This document shows positions 7,603 to 16,644 of a stretch of DNA of 43,482 nucleotides, piece after piece. This DNA is from Candidatus Saccharimonadota bacterium. Its GTDB lineage: Bacteria > Patescibacteriota > Saccharimonadia > Saccharimonadales > UBA4665. Both the position numbers and the translations under genes were made by a program. The stretch is from assembly GCA_027346135.1 (NCBI GenBank), contig DAIESS010000003.1, positions 1 to 43,482 on the forward strand, in the 5' to 3' direction. Each line of letters starts with the position of its first letter. The first letter of the stretch is position 1. The notes under the pieces were generated by a model, which did not search any database, was not told the DNA's origin, and saw only the letters and a list, made by a program, of their open reading frames with translations.

Positions 7603-9585
7603 ATGACTGCTCAGGAAATCCGCAACAAATATCTAGAATTCTTCAAAAACCGTGGCCATGCCGTGATTACGCGCGCGCCACTTGTCTTAAAGGATGATCC
7701 AACCACGCTCTTTACCGGGTCGGGCATGCAGCCGATGATCCCATACCTTTTGGGTGAAACCCACACCAAGGGCCAACGCATTGTCGACAGCCAAACTTGT
7801 TTACGCGCTCAAGATATCGAAGATATTGGCGACAACCGCCACACGACTTTCTTCGAGATGCTCGGTAACTGGAGCTTGGGCGACTACTTCAAGGAGCAAC
7901 AGATTGAGTGGATGTGGGAATTCTTGAGCGAAGTTGTTGGGCTCGACATGGGCAAGCTTTACGTCACCTGTTTTATTGGTGCGCCAGAATACGACATTCC
8001 AAAAGACACCGAAGCAGCCACGGTTTGGAAACGCTTGTTTGAGTCAAAGGGGCTGTCGGCCGGTGAGGCCGAAATCGGCAGCGAAGAGCAGGGCGCTACG
8101 CGCGGCATCAAGGAAGGCGAGCGAATCTTTTATTACGACGGCAGCAAAAACTGGTGGAGTCGTAACGGCAAGCCCGAAACAACGCCGGTTGGTGACCCCT
8201 GTGGACCCGACAGCGAAATGTTTTACGATTTTGGAACGCCGCACGACCCAGCATACGGCGAAAACTGTCACCCCAACTGCGACTGCGGCCGCTTTATGGA
8301 GCTTGGCAATAATGTCTTTATGGCCTACAAAAAAGTGGCCGAGGGCAAGTTTGAGCCGCTCGAAAAACCGAACATCGACCACGGTTCGGGCCTGGAGCGC
8401 ATTGCTGCTGCCAAATTGAACGACCCAGATGTGTTCAAGATTAGCGTCATGAAGCCTATTATCGACAAGGTCGAGGCTTTGAGTGGCAAAAAGTACGAAA
8501 GTCACACTGCCAGCATGCGCGTCATCGCTGACCACTTGCGGGCGGCAACCTTCCTGGCCGTTGACGGCTGCGTGCCTAGCAACAAAGAACAGGGTTATGT
8601 TATGCGCCGCCTCGTTCGCCGGGCTGTTCGGTTTGCCTTTGAATTGGGCATCGAGCAGAACTTCTTGGAGCACGTCGTTCCGGTTGTTGCTGATATGTTC
8701 CATGACGATTACCCGGAAGTGGCGGCTAAGCGTGAAGAGGTCGTTGCTGTGCTCGTAAAAGAAGAAAAAGCCTTCCGCCAGACCCTGCGCAAGGGCCTCC
8801 AGGAATTTGAAAGAATGATGGTTTATAAAACTCTTGATAAGAACGATCATGTCATGAAACAATTTTTTGCTGTTGGTGATGAAGAAGGAAACATTGTTCA
8901 GGAGGCAAAAGCTAAGCCGAAAATTAACGGCAGCGATCTTTTTAAGCTATATGATACCTACGGTTTCCCTGTTGAACTGAGTACTGAAGAGGCATTCAGG
9001 CGGGGCTTTGATTTAACCCAAAACTGGCGCAAAGAATTTGACGCCAAGATGTCCGAGCAGCGCGCTCGCAGCCAGACGGCGGCTAAGGGTACGTTCAAAG
9101 GCGGTCTCGGCGGCCAGGATCTGATTCACAAGAAATACCACACCGCGACACACCTGATGTACCAGGCACTCCGAACAGTGCTCGGTGACCACGTTATTCA
9201 GCATGGCAGCAACATCACAGAAGAAAGATTACGATTCGACTTTAGCCACCCCGAAAAGATGACGCCGGAGCAAATTCAGCAGGTCGAAGACATCGTTAAT
9301 GAGCAGATTGACGCAGATTTAACGGTGACCTGGGAAGAGCACCCGACCAAAGAAGCTATCGAGCAGTTACACGTTCTGGGAGCCTTTGGCGACCGTTACG
9401 GTGATGTCGTTAAGTGCTATCGCATGCAAAAGGACGGTGCCGAAGCGCCATTCAGTTTTGAAATTTGCGGTGGCCCGCACGTCGACCACACCGCTCAACT
9501 CAAAGAAGACGGCAAGCGGTTCAAGATTCTCAAAGAAGAAAGCTCGTCATCCGGCATTCGCCGCATCAAAGCCGTTTTAGCCTAA
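7603..9585 (+). CDS. alaS: Alanyl-tRNA synthetase, short form (catalytic + editing, no C-terminal C-Ala/DHHA1 domain)
   Basis: RNKYLEFFKNRGHAVI, LVLKDDPTTLFTGSGMQP, TTFFEMLGNWSLGDYF; editing-domain HTATH and CGGPHVDHT; ends at ILKEESSSSGIRRIKAVLA. Confidence 0.96.
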   Translation: MTAQEIRNKYLEFFKNRGHAVITRAPLVLKDDPTTLFTGSGMQPMIPYLLGETHTKGQRIVDSQTCLRAQDIEDIGDNRHTTFFEMLGNWSLGDYFKEQQIEWMWEFLSEVVGLDMGKLYVTCFIGAPEYDIPKDTEAATVWKRLFESKGLSAGEAEIGSEEQGATRGIKEGERIFYYDGSKNWWSRNGKPETTPVGDPCGPDSEMFYDFGTPHDPAYGENCHPNCDCGRFMELGNNVFMAYKKVAEGKFEPLEKPNIDHGSGLERIAAAKLNDPDVFKISVMKPIIDKVEALSGKKYESHTASMRVIADHLRAATFLAVDGCVPSNKEQGYVMRRLVRRAVRFAFELGIEQNFLEHVVPVVADMFHDDYPEVAAKREEVVAVLVKEEKAFRQTLRKGLQEFERMMVYKTLDKNDHVMKQFFAVGDEEGNIVQEAKAKPKINGSDLFKLYDTYGFPVELSTEEAFRRGFDLTQNWRKEFDAKMSEQRARSQTAAKGTFKGGLGGQDLIHKKYHTATHLMYQALRTVLGDHVIQHGSNITEERLRFDFSHPEKMTPEQIQQVEDIVNEQIDADLTVTWEEHPTKEAIEQLHVLGAFGDRYGDVVKCYRMQKDGAEAPFSFEICGGPHVDHTAQLKEDGKRFKILKEESSSSGIRRIKAVLA

Positions 9586-9589
9586 GTTA

Positions 9590-10600
9590 CTAGCGTGATT
9601 TGGCGTCTAGTATGTCTTTAGTGGCTCGGTGCAGTCGATTAAGAGCGCGAGACCCAGCAACTTGTGATTTCAGGAATCGTTGAAGCTGACCGGTGCCCAT
9701 TTCACGGCTTGAGAGCGAGACGGTTGATATAAGATGTTGAACTTGTCGTCCGCCAAGAAGGTCGAACCTATACTGTATTTGTTCCCCGATTGTGGCGACG
9801 ACGCCGGCAGTGGCACGAGTCAAAAAATCGCCCACCTCTAACCGATGCCATCTTTCGTAAGACTCTTGGGCATAGTCATTTGTGCCCAACGACTGGACGC
9901 CGAAAATATCGAGGTTGTAACGGCTGACATTACCACTCTTGGAGACCTTTAGAGCGGTACTACGTTCATACGGTAAAAACGTTTGGTCACCTAAACTAAA
10001 ATCGTATTTGTCTGTACCGTAGGTTAGTGTCTCCATACGGGTCGGGCGTCTTTTTGCTGCGACTTGTTCAAGAGTGTTAACGAGGCCATTTACAGAGAGG
10101 GGACGCTTACGCGGGTCAGTTGCTTTAGCGAATAGCTCATTCGTTTTTAGAACTCCGTCAAGCAAGTCGCCGACCGAATCGCCGTAACATACGTCGCTAG
10201 CTGGGGCGCCTGCTCGCTGCACCCAAAATGTTTTCTCGTGGACGGAGTCGGCTCGATTCGAATCAGTGGTTATGAGGGTATTTGGACTAAGACGACTGTC
10301 TTTCAGGGCTATTTGTAAGCTCGGGCTGTAATTGTGAGAAGGATTTTGAGCAATTGATACGTCCATTGTTTTATAGCCAACGCCCATTAGTCCTTGCAAC
10401 ATAAGTGGCACGCTACCGCTAAGGGCTACATCGCCAAGAAAAACATCACGGCGATCAGCGCAGTGATATCGCACTAAGCGATCACCGACCGACTGGATAA
10501 GGGCCTGGGCCGCCAGATGCTCCTTAGGGAGGAGTTCGAGGTCGGCTTCGGCGTGATTGGCCATGGGGTCATAACTCTGTAAAAACTCAGCAGAGACCAT
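9590..10600 (-). CDS. Conserved-looking hypothetical protein
   Basis: 336-aa ORF with TTTACA-17-TATAAT promoter and -10 9 nt from ATG. Confidence 0.7.
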   Translation of the reverse strand: MVSAEFLQSYDPMANHAEADLELLPKEHLAAQALIQSVGDRLVRYHCADRRDVFLGDVALSGSVPLMLQGLMGVGYKTMDVSIAQNPSHNYSPSLQIALKDSRLSPNTLITTDSNRADSVHEKTFWVQRAGAPASDVCYGDSVGDLLDGVLKTNELFAKATDPRKRPLSVNGLVNTLEQVAAKRRPTRMETLTYGTDKYDFSLGDQTFLPYERSTALKVSKSGNVSRYNLDIFGVQSLGTNDYAQESYERWHRLEVGDFLTRATAGVVATIGEQIQYRFDLLGGRQVQHLISTVSLSSREMGTGQLQRFLKSQVAGSRALNRLHRATKDILDAKSR

Positions 10601-10707
10601 AATATTATAATTATACTATAAATATTAAAAAATGTAAATAGCTTAAGTGGTTTGATTGTGCAATATCGACTTCAACCGCGTCTGCACTGTGCTAAAATAA
10701 ACCGTAT

Positions 10708-12054
10708 ATGCTTGATAAGTTCAAGAACCTCGGCCGTGACTACGCCGGCAAGGCGGCTGGCGCAGTAAGCCGAGCCAGTAAAATGGCTGCCGCCAAAGCG
10801 CGCGATACTAAAAAGCCGGCTAACACCGAGTATATTGTTGGTCTCGACATTGGTACGGAATATGTTAAGGCGCTGATTGGCCAAGTTTCACCTGTTAGCG
10901 GCACCATCGAAATCATCGGCGTTGGCCGTCAGCACCAAAATTTGACCGATATGCAGGCCGGTGCCATCAGCGATATTGCCAGCGTTGTCCAGAACTGCGA
11001 TCAAGCTTTGAGTGAGGCCGAAGAGCAGGCAGGCGTTAGTGCCCGGACGGCCGTTATCGGTATTGCTGGTGAGCTGGTTAAGGGTACAACCACGACCGTG
11101 CGGATTAGCCGCAAATTGGCCAGCAAGCCGCTCGACATTGCCGAAATGGAAAAGATTATCCGCCTTGTCCAGGAACGGGCCGAAGATAACGCCAAGCGCC
11201 AGCTCGCATCCGATCTTGGTGGTAAAGACGTGGAAGTTCGCCTGGTTAACAGCGCACTTGTGAGCATCGAAATCGACAATTACCCGGTTACGAACCCGAT
11301 CGGTTTTCAGGGTAAGGACGTTGTCGTTCAGCTTTACACGGCTTTTGCACCGATGATTCACATTGGCGCGTTGGAGCGAACCGCTCAAGAATTGGACCTC
11401 GATTTGTTGGCCGTGGCGGCCGAACCGTTTGCCGTGGCTCGATCGGTCATCGGTAACACGCCGAACCAGTCGCTTAGCACTATCTTGATGGACGTCGGTG
11501 GTGGCACGACCGATATTGCCGTTATCAACGACGGTGGCGTCCAAGGTACCAAGATGTTTGGCATTGGTGGCCGTGCTTACACACGCAGTATTGAACGTGA
11601 AGCACATGTTAGTTTTGAGCAGGCTGAAGAACTAAAGTTGGCCCTAGCGACCGACAAAGTACCGCCAGCTAAGCGAAAAGCGATTGAGAGCGCCCTGCAA
11701 AAGACTGTTGATGTCTGGACAAGCGGTGTCGAGCTGGCTTTGGGTGAATTCGACAAGCTCGACCACTTACCATACACTTTGCACCTTTGTGGCGGCGGTT
11801 CTAGTTTGGACATGCTAAAAGATAGTCTGGCCGAGTCGGATTGGTACCGCAATTTGCCGTTCACGCGCAAACCGGTTGTGCGCTATATTCGCCCCGACCA
11901 GGTTGTCGGCATCACCGATGCTACCGGCAAAGTCACTGACCACACGTTCATCACGGCAATGGGCTTGTTGCGCGTTGGCGTTGATACGTTGCAATATAGT
12001 GGCACGAGCTCTGGCTCGATACGTGAAAAGATTGATAGGATGTTACAGGTATGA
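10708..12054 (+). CDS. FtsA/PilM-like actin-fold ATPase
   Basis: VGLDIGTEYVKALIG, ISDIASVVQNCDQALSEAEEQAG, VAAEPFAVARSVI, TILMDVGGGTTDIAVI, HLCGGGSSLDML. Confidence 0.88.
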   Translation: MLDKFKNLGRDYAGKAAGAVSRASKMAAAKARDTKKPANTEYIVGLDIGTEYVKALIGQVSPVSGTIEIIGVGRQHQNLTDMQAGAISDIASVVQNCDQALSEAEEQAGVSARTAVIGIAGELVKGTTTTVRISRKLASKPLDIAEMEKIIRLVQERAEDNAKRQLASDLGGKDVEVRLVNSALVSIEIDNYPVTNPIGFQGKDVVVQLYTAFAPMIHIGALERTAQELDLDLLAVAAEPFAVARSVIGNTPNQSLSTILMDVGGGTTDIAVINDGGVQGTKMFGIGGRAYTRSIEREAHVSFEQAEELKLALATDKVPPAKRKAIESALQKTVDVWTSGVELALGEFDKLDHLPYTLHLCGGGSSLDMLKDSLAESDWYRNLPFTRKPVVRYIRPDQVVGITDATGKVTDHTFITAMGLLRVGVDTLQYSGTSSGSIREKIDRMLQV

Positions 12055-13751
12055 GCATGACCTCCGCCAATTCCGGCAAAGACACAGTTTACATAGATGT
12101 TGACGACGAAATTACGACAATTATCGATAAAGTTAACAGCTCCAGCCAAAAAATAGTTGCCTTGGTGCTACCTAAGCGCGCCACTGTTTTCCAGAGCATT
12201 GTTAACTTAAAACTGCTGAAGCGCAGCGCCGATAACGCCAAAAAGAATCTGGTTTTAATTACGTCCGAAGCCGGCTTGTTGCCGTTGGCCGGCACGGTTG
12301 GTCTGTATGTGGCTAAAAATTTGCAGAGCAAACCAGAAATCCCGGCCGTTCCAGGTGTAGTTGATGATGAAGTCATTGAGGAGCCTGACGACACGGCTTA
12401 TACAACTGAAAATGCCGGCGATCGGCCGATTGGCGAGTTAGCCGGTGCTGCCAGTGTGCCATTTGCAGCCGGTGGCATCGAAACATTAGACCTCGATAAT
12501 GATGATGAGGAAGAGGCCGAGCCAGTGGCCGCACCCATTGCTGCTAAGAGTACCGCCACTGCCTTAAGGAAAGACAAGAAGCTGAAGGTGCCTAACTTTA
12601 ACAAATTCCGAGTCTTGATCGCACTAGGCGTGTTAGCGATTGTATTGTTAATTGTCGGTTTGTACGTCGCGGCGAATGTATTGCCGAAGGCAACAATTTC
12701 GATTAAAACGGACGCCTCAGTCGTCAACACCAGCTTAGACTTGACGCTGGATACGGCAGCAAAATCGCTCAATAAAGCGACGTTAACGTTGCCGGCTCAA
12801 ACGGTCCAGCAGCAAAAAACTCAGTCAGAGCAAGTTGCCGCCACCGGCACTAAGAACAACGGAGACTTGGCGACGGGCAGTATTACGATGTCGGTTTGTA
12901 TCCCAGGTTTTACTGTTCCTAATGATGTTCCACGGGGCTCGGGCGTCAGCACTAGCGGCGTTACTTATATTACTCAGACAACCGCATCATTTAGTCCAGC
13001 TGGGCCGGATGCCGCTCACTCATGCTACAAATACGTTAGCGGATCGGTGGCCATAAACGCGCAAGCCGGCGGTACAAAATATAACGTTAGTTCGGCAACT
13101 TTTACCGTGGCAGGGCGCCCCGAAGTAACCGGTAGTGGCTCAGCTAGCGGTGGAACTGATAACATTATCAAAATCGTCCAGCAAGCCGACATCGACGGCG
13201 CTAAGCAGAACCTGGCCAAGGTTGCGGCCGACCCAATCAAAACTCAGCTAGCCAAAAACTTGCAGCAAGAAGGCTTGTACGCTCTTGTTGATACATTCGA
13301 CGCTGGCGACCCAACCGTTACTTCCAGCAGTAATGTTGGCGATACGGCCGACAACGTTACTGTTACAGCAACCTACACCTACACGATGTACGGCACAGAC
13401 AAGAGCAACCTCGATGCGGTTATAAACGATGACATTAAAAGCCAGGTCGACACTGGCAAGGAAACGATTTTGGACAATGGACTGGCAGCCGCTCAAATAC
13501 GGGTGACGGCATCGACGCCGACTAGCAAAAAGATCAATTTGCAGACTACCGGTACGGTTGGTCCTGACTTACACATTGATGACTTAAAGAAACAGACCGC
13601 CGGTAAGAAGACGGGTGAGGTTGTGCCAATGATTAAGAATTTGCCAGGAGTGACGGACGTTAACGTCAAGCTCAGCCCGTTCTGGGTAACCTCGGTTCCA
13701 ACCAATCCGTCCAAGGTCACTGTGGTGGTAGAAAAGCCCACCAAAAAATGA
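12051..13751 (+). CDS. Large single-pass membrane protein, baseplate J/gp47-like annotation class
   Basis: ATGA overlap with the FtsA-like gene; cytoplasmic N-terminus, TM (FRVLIALGVLAIVLLIVGLYVAANVLPKATISI), large extracytoplasmic repeat-like domain. Confidence 0.75.
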   Translation: MSMTSANSGKDTVYIDVDDEITTIIDKVNSSSQKIVALVLPKRATVFQSIVNLKLLKRSADNAKKNLVLITSEAGLLPLAGTVGLYVAKNLQSKPEIPAVPGVVDDEVIEEPDDTAYTTENAGDRPIGELAGAASVPFAAGGIETLDLDNDDEEEAEPVAAPIAAKSTATALRKDKKLKVPNFNKFRVLIALGVLAIVLLIVGLYVAANVLPKATISIKTDASVVNTSLDLTLDTAAKSLNKATLTLPAQTVQQQKTQSEQVAATGTKNNGDLATGSITMSVCIPGFTVPNDVPRGSGVSTSGVTYITQTTASFSPAGPDAAHSCYKYVSGSVAINAQAGGTKYNVSSATFTVAGRPEVTGSGSASGGTDNIIKIVQQADIDGAKQNLAKVAADPIKTQLAKNLQQEGLYALVDTFDAGDPTVTSSSNVGDTADNVTVTATYTYTMYGTDKSNLDAVINDDIKSQVDTGKETILDNGLAAAQIRVTASTPTSKKINLQTTGTVGPDLHIDDLKKQTAGKKTGEVVPMIKNLPGVTDVNVKLSPFWVTSVPTNPSKVTVVVEKPTKK

Positions 13752-14179
13752 CAGCCGCCACAGGGAAAATTCTAGCTCTTGATATTGGGACGGTGCGGAT
13801 CGGTTTGGCAATTGCCTCGACAGTGGCGCGTTTGAGTAGTCCGTATCGCACCATCGCGAACGACGATGCCGTCTGGCAGACGCTACGTGATATTTGCGCC
13901 AAAGAAGATGTCGTTCAGTTGGTTGCCGGCTTGCCGCGCGGCTTGGACGGGCAAGCTACCAACCAGACGGCCTATGCCGAGCAGTTTGTTGGTATGCTTG
14001 CGAGCGAGCTGAACTTACCGGTATCATTAATAGACGAGGCTGTGACCTCGCGCCAAGCCGAGACCGAATTGATGGCGCGCGGCAAGCAGTTTAGCAAGGG
14101 CGACATTGATGCTTTGGCGGCTGTCTACATCCTCGACGATTATTTACAAGAAAATCCTGTGAGAAACACTAATGAGTAG
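13748..14179 (+). CDS. ruvX: Putative Holliday junction resolvase RuvX/YqgF
   Basis: ILALDIGTVRIGLAIAS, GLPRGLDGQATNQT, LIDEAVTSRQAE; ATGA overlap with the upstream gene. Confidence 0.93.
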   Translation: MTAATGKILALDIGTVRIGLAIASTVARLSSPYRTIANDDAVWQTLRDICAKEDVVQLVAGLPRGLDGQATNQTAYAEQFVGMLASELNLPVSLIDEAVTSRQAETELMARGKQFSKGDIDALAAVYILDDYLQENPVRNTNE

Positions 14180-15224
14180 CTATACATTACGAAAAGCTGG
14201 CCGGCGCATTCCTCGACGACTTTTTATCCTAGCTGCCATCATTGCCCTTGTCGTTATAGGCGGCACTATCGTAGTGCGCCATGTCTATTATCAGAATCTA
14301 AGACCGGCGGGGAGCCAAAACGTGAAACAATACGTAACCATCACCTCTGGTTCGACTGTGAACGAAATTGCTACCCAGTTAGCGAACCTTGGTCTGATTC
14401 GCAGCAGCCAGGCCTTCGAGTGGTACATCAGTAGCCACAATTACCGCGATAAATTGCAGGCCGGCACCTATAGTATCGCTAAAAATGAAACTGTCCAGCA
14501 GATCGTCGACAAGTTGGTCCACGGTAAAGTTGCTACCGACCTAGTGACCATTTTGCCGTCTAAGCGTATCGACGAGGTGCGGCAGGCATTTATTACGGCT
14601 GGTTTTAGCCCGGTGGCAGTTGACGCCGCCCTGAAAGCTGATAACTATCGGGCTGATCATCCGGCATTGTCTGACAATCCGCCTGGCAGTGACCTCGAAG
14701 GCTTTTTGTACCCCGACTCATTCCAAAAAACCGCCACAACTGAGCCAGGTGTTATCATCGGGCAGTCGTTGGATGAGATGCAAAAACATCTTACGCCTGA
14801 GATTCGTAACGGCTTCGCGGCCCAAGGCCTGAGTGTTTATCAAGGAGTGACGCTGGCATCAATTGTTGAGCAAGAGGTGTCGAAACAGAGCGATCGTAAC
14901 CAAGTTGCCCAAGTATTCTTGCTTAGATTGCATAGCGATATGCCGCTGGGCTCCGATGTGACAGCGCGTTACGGTGCGATTCGGGCTGGCGTAACGCCGT
15001 CTTTGTCCTATGATTCGGCCTACAATACACTGCTGCACAAGGGCTTGCCACCCGGACCGATTAGTAATGTTAGCGACAGTTCGCTAAGGGCCGTGGCATT
15101 TCCGGCTTCGACCGATTGGCTGTATTTTGTGGCCGGTGACGATGGTACGACTTACTTCTCTCACACTTTAGCTGAACACCAAGCTTTGGCCGATAAATAC
15201 TGTCATGTCAAGTGTGGGCGATAA
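14172..15224 (+). CDS. mltG: Endolytic murein transglycosylase MltG
   Basis: N-terminal TM, YVTITSGSTVNEIATQLANLGLIRSSQAFEWY, LEGFLYPDSF, LASIVEQEVSKQSDRNQVAQVFLLRL, PLGSDVTARYG, GLPPGPISNVSDSSLRAV. Confidence 0.95.
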   Translation: MSSYTLRKAGRRIPRRLFILAAIIALVVIGGTIVVRHVYYQNLRPAGSQNVKQYVTITSGSTVNEIATQLANLGLIRSSQAFEWYISSHNYRDKLQAGTYSIAKNETVQQIVDKLVHGKVATDLVTILPSKRIDEVRQAFITAGFSPVAVDAALKADNYRADHPALSDNPPGSDLEGFLYPDSFQKTATTEPGVIIGQSLDEMQKHLTPEIRNGFAAQGLSVYQGVTLASIVEQEVSKQSDRNQVAQVFLLRLHSDMPLGSDVTARYGAIRAGVTPSLSYDSAYNTLLHKGLPPGPISNVSDSSLRAVAFPASTDWLYFVAGDDGTTYFSHTLAEHQALADKYCHVKCGR

Positions 15225-15432
15225 TTCGTCCTACCCCTGTTAATTATCGTAAAAATAGTGACAAAACCTTGCTCAAGGGCCTGATATTTGTTAATATGAC
15301 ATTCATAACGCGCTGAAGGTAAAGCTTATGCTAAATTACTTGCGGGCGTTACGCTTTTATCGAAAGTAGTACTGTTCCCCTGATTACACCACTAGAACAG
15401 CATAATATTCGTTAAAAGGTTGGCCACCAATC

Positions 15433-16587
15433 GTGTGGCAGGAGATTTGTATTAGTAATACAACCTTCCGTAGTGCTAGTTCACGCGCTCCATTCGGCCA
15501 ATTGGCTCACAATGGTGCTCTAATTGAATCAACCAAAGAAAAGTTAGGCCGTCGTAAATTGACCAAGAGTCAATTAGTCCGCTACGGCTTAGTGACTCTA
15601 AATATCGTTGTCGTTGCAGCGATTGCAGCGATTGTTATGCTCAACCCGCACCCTAGCCAGGCGATCCAGTCGAGCGCTCTTTCTAATAATGCCGCCGCTT
15701 CACCGGCTAACCCGCTCGACCAGTTAGCTTCGGCTAACATAGCCTTGACGGTTGCTCGAATGAGCGGCTTGTCGGAGACGGTCGCTATCAATAACCAAGC
15801 CGATACTCAAGCAGCTCAGCTGTCGATGGCATCGACGAGTGAAAGTGTGGTTGCTAAGCCTCAGGTCGTCACAACCGCTTATAAAACCAACAAGGACATC
15901 ATCGATTATGTAACGGTTGCCGGCGACAATGTGTCGTCTTTGGCGACGAAATTTGGCGTTTCATCCAGCAGCATTCGTTTATCTAACCGCTTGACAGGTG
16001 ATGGCCTTAAAATTGGTACACACTTAGTAATTCCGCCGGTCAATGGCATGGTTTACACTGTTGCCAGTGGTGACACGGCTGCCAGCCTGGCTACTAAATA
16101 TGGTGCGAATAAAGATAAGATTGTCGCCTTTAACGATGCCGAAATTAGCGGCCTTAAAGTAGGCGAACGAATCGTCATTCCAGATGCGACACAGCTGGCT
16201 CCCGCTGTTAAGGCTGCTGTTTCTTACGGTTTCGGTTGGGGCGGTAGCGCATCTTACGGCAGTAATGGTTATGACCCTGGCTACTGTACATGGTATGTTG
16301 CCAACAAACGTATTGCAGCCGGCAACCCATTGCCAAGTAACCTAGGTAATGCATCTACGTGGCCATACTGGGCTCGTGTTTATGGGCTGCCAACTGGCAA
16401 TACGCCGCAAGTTGGCGCGGCAGTCGTAACATCGACGAGTGGCTACGGTCACGTCGCCTATGTCGAGCGTGTTAACGCCGACGGCAGCATCTACGTTTCT
16501 GAAATGAATGCCAACTGGGTACTTTACCAAATAACCAATCGTACATTCTCGGCCTCACAAGCAGCGGCCTACACTTACATCTACTAA
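15433..16587 (+). CDS. Secreted LysM-LysM-CHAP peptidoglycan hydrolase
   Basis: TM/signal segment, two LysM motifs (TVAGDNVSSLATKFGV..., YTVASGDTAASLATKYGA...), CHAP core (GYCTWYVANKR...GHVAYVERVNADGSIYVSEMN). Start uncertain: an SD at ~15438-15444 points to an ATT at 15451. Confidence 0.88.
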   Translation: MWQEICISNTTFRSASSRAPFGQLAHNGALIESTKEKLGRRKLTKSQLVRYGLVTLNIVVVAAIAAIVMLNPHPSQAIQSSALSNNAAASPANPLDQLASANIALTVARMSGLSETVAINNQADTQAAQLSMASTSESVVAKPQVVTTAYKTNKDIIDYVTVAGDNVSSLATKFGVSSSSIRLSNRLTGDGLKIGTHLVIPPVNGMVYTVASGDTAASLATKYGANKDKIVAFNDAEISGLKVGERIVIPDATQLAPAVKAAVSYGFGWGGSASYGSNGYDPGYCTWYVANKRIAAGNPLPSNLGNASTWPYWARVYGLPTGNTPQVGAAVVTSTSGYGHVAYVERVNADGSIYVSEMNANWVLYQITNRTFSASQAAAYTYIY

Positions 16588-16627
16588 GGCTTCCGACGCT
16601 TCTTTTGCTAAAAACATTCTAAAATTG

Positions 16628-16633
16628 TATAAT
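16628..16633 (+). promoter_or_regulatory. -10 TATAAT of obgE, 11 nt before ATG
   Basis: TTGCTA-17-TATAAT then ttagataactt-ATG. Confidence 0.65.
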
Positions 16634-16644
16634 TTAGATAACTT

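Noticed and set aside
8044-8862. 272-aa minus-strand ORF inside alaS
   Set aside because: Antisense to the conserved AlaS catalytic domain; no independent initiation signals.
10888-11607. 239-aa minus-strand ORF inside the FtsA-like gene
   Set aside because: Shadow ORF opposite a well-supported actin-fold CDS.
15225-15432. c-di-AMP (ydaO) riboswitch upstream of the LysM-CHAP gene
   Set aside because: Context would fit (wall hydrolase), but I could not find the conserved ydaO sequence blocks; retained only as an uncharacterised leader.
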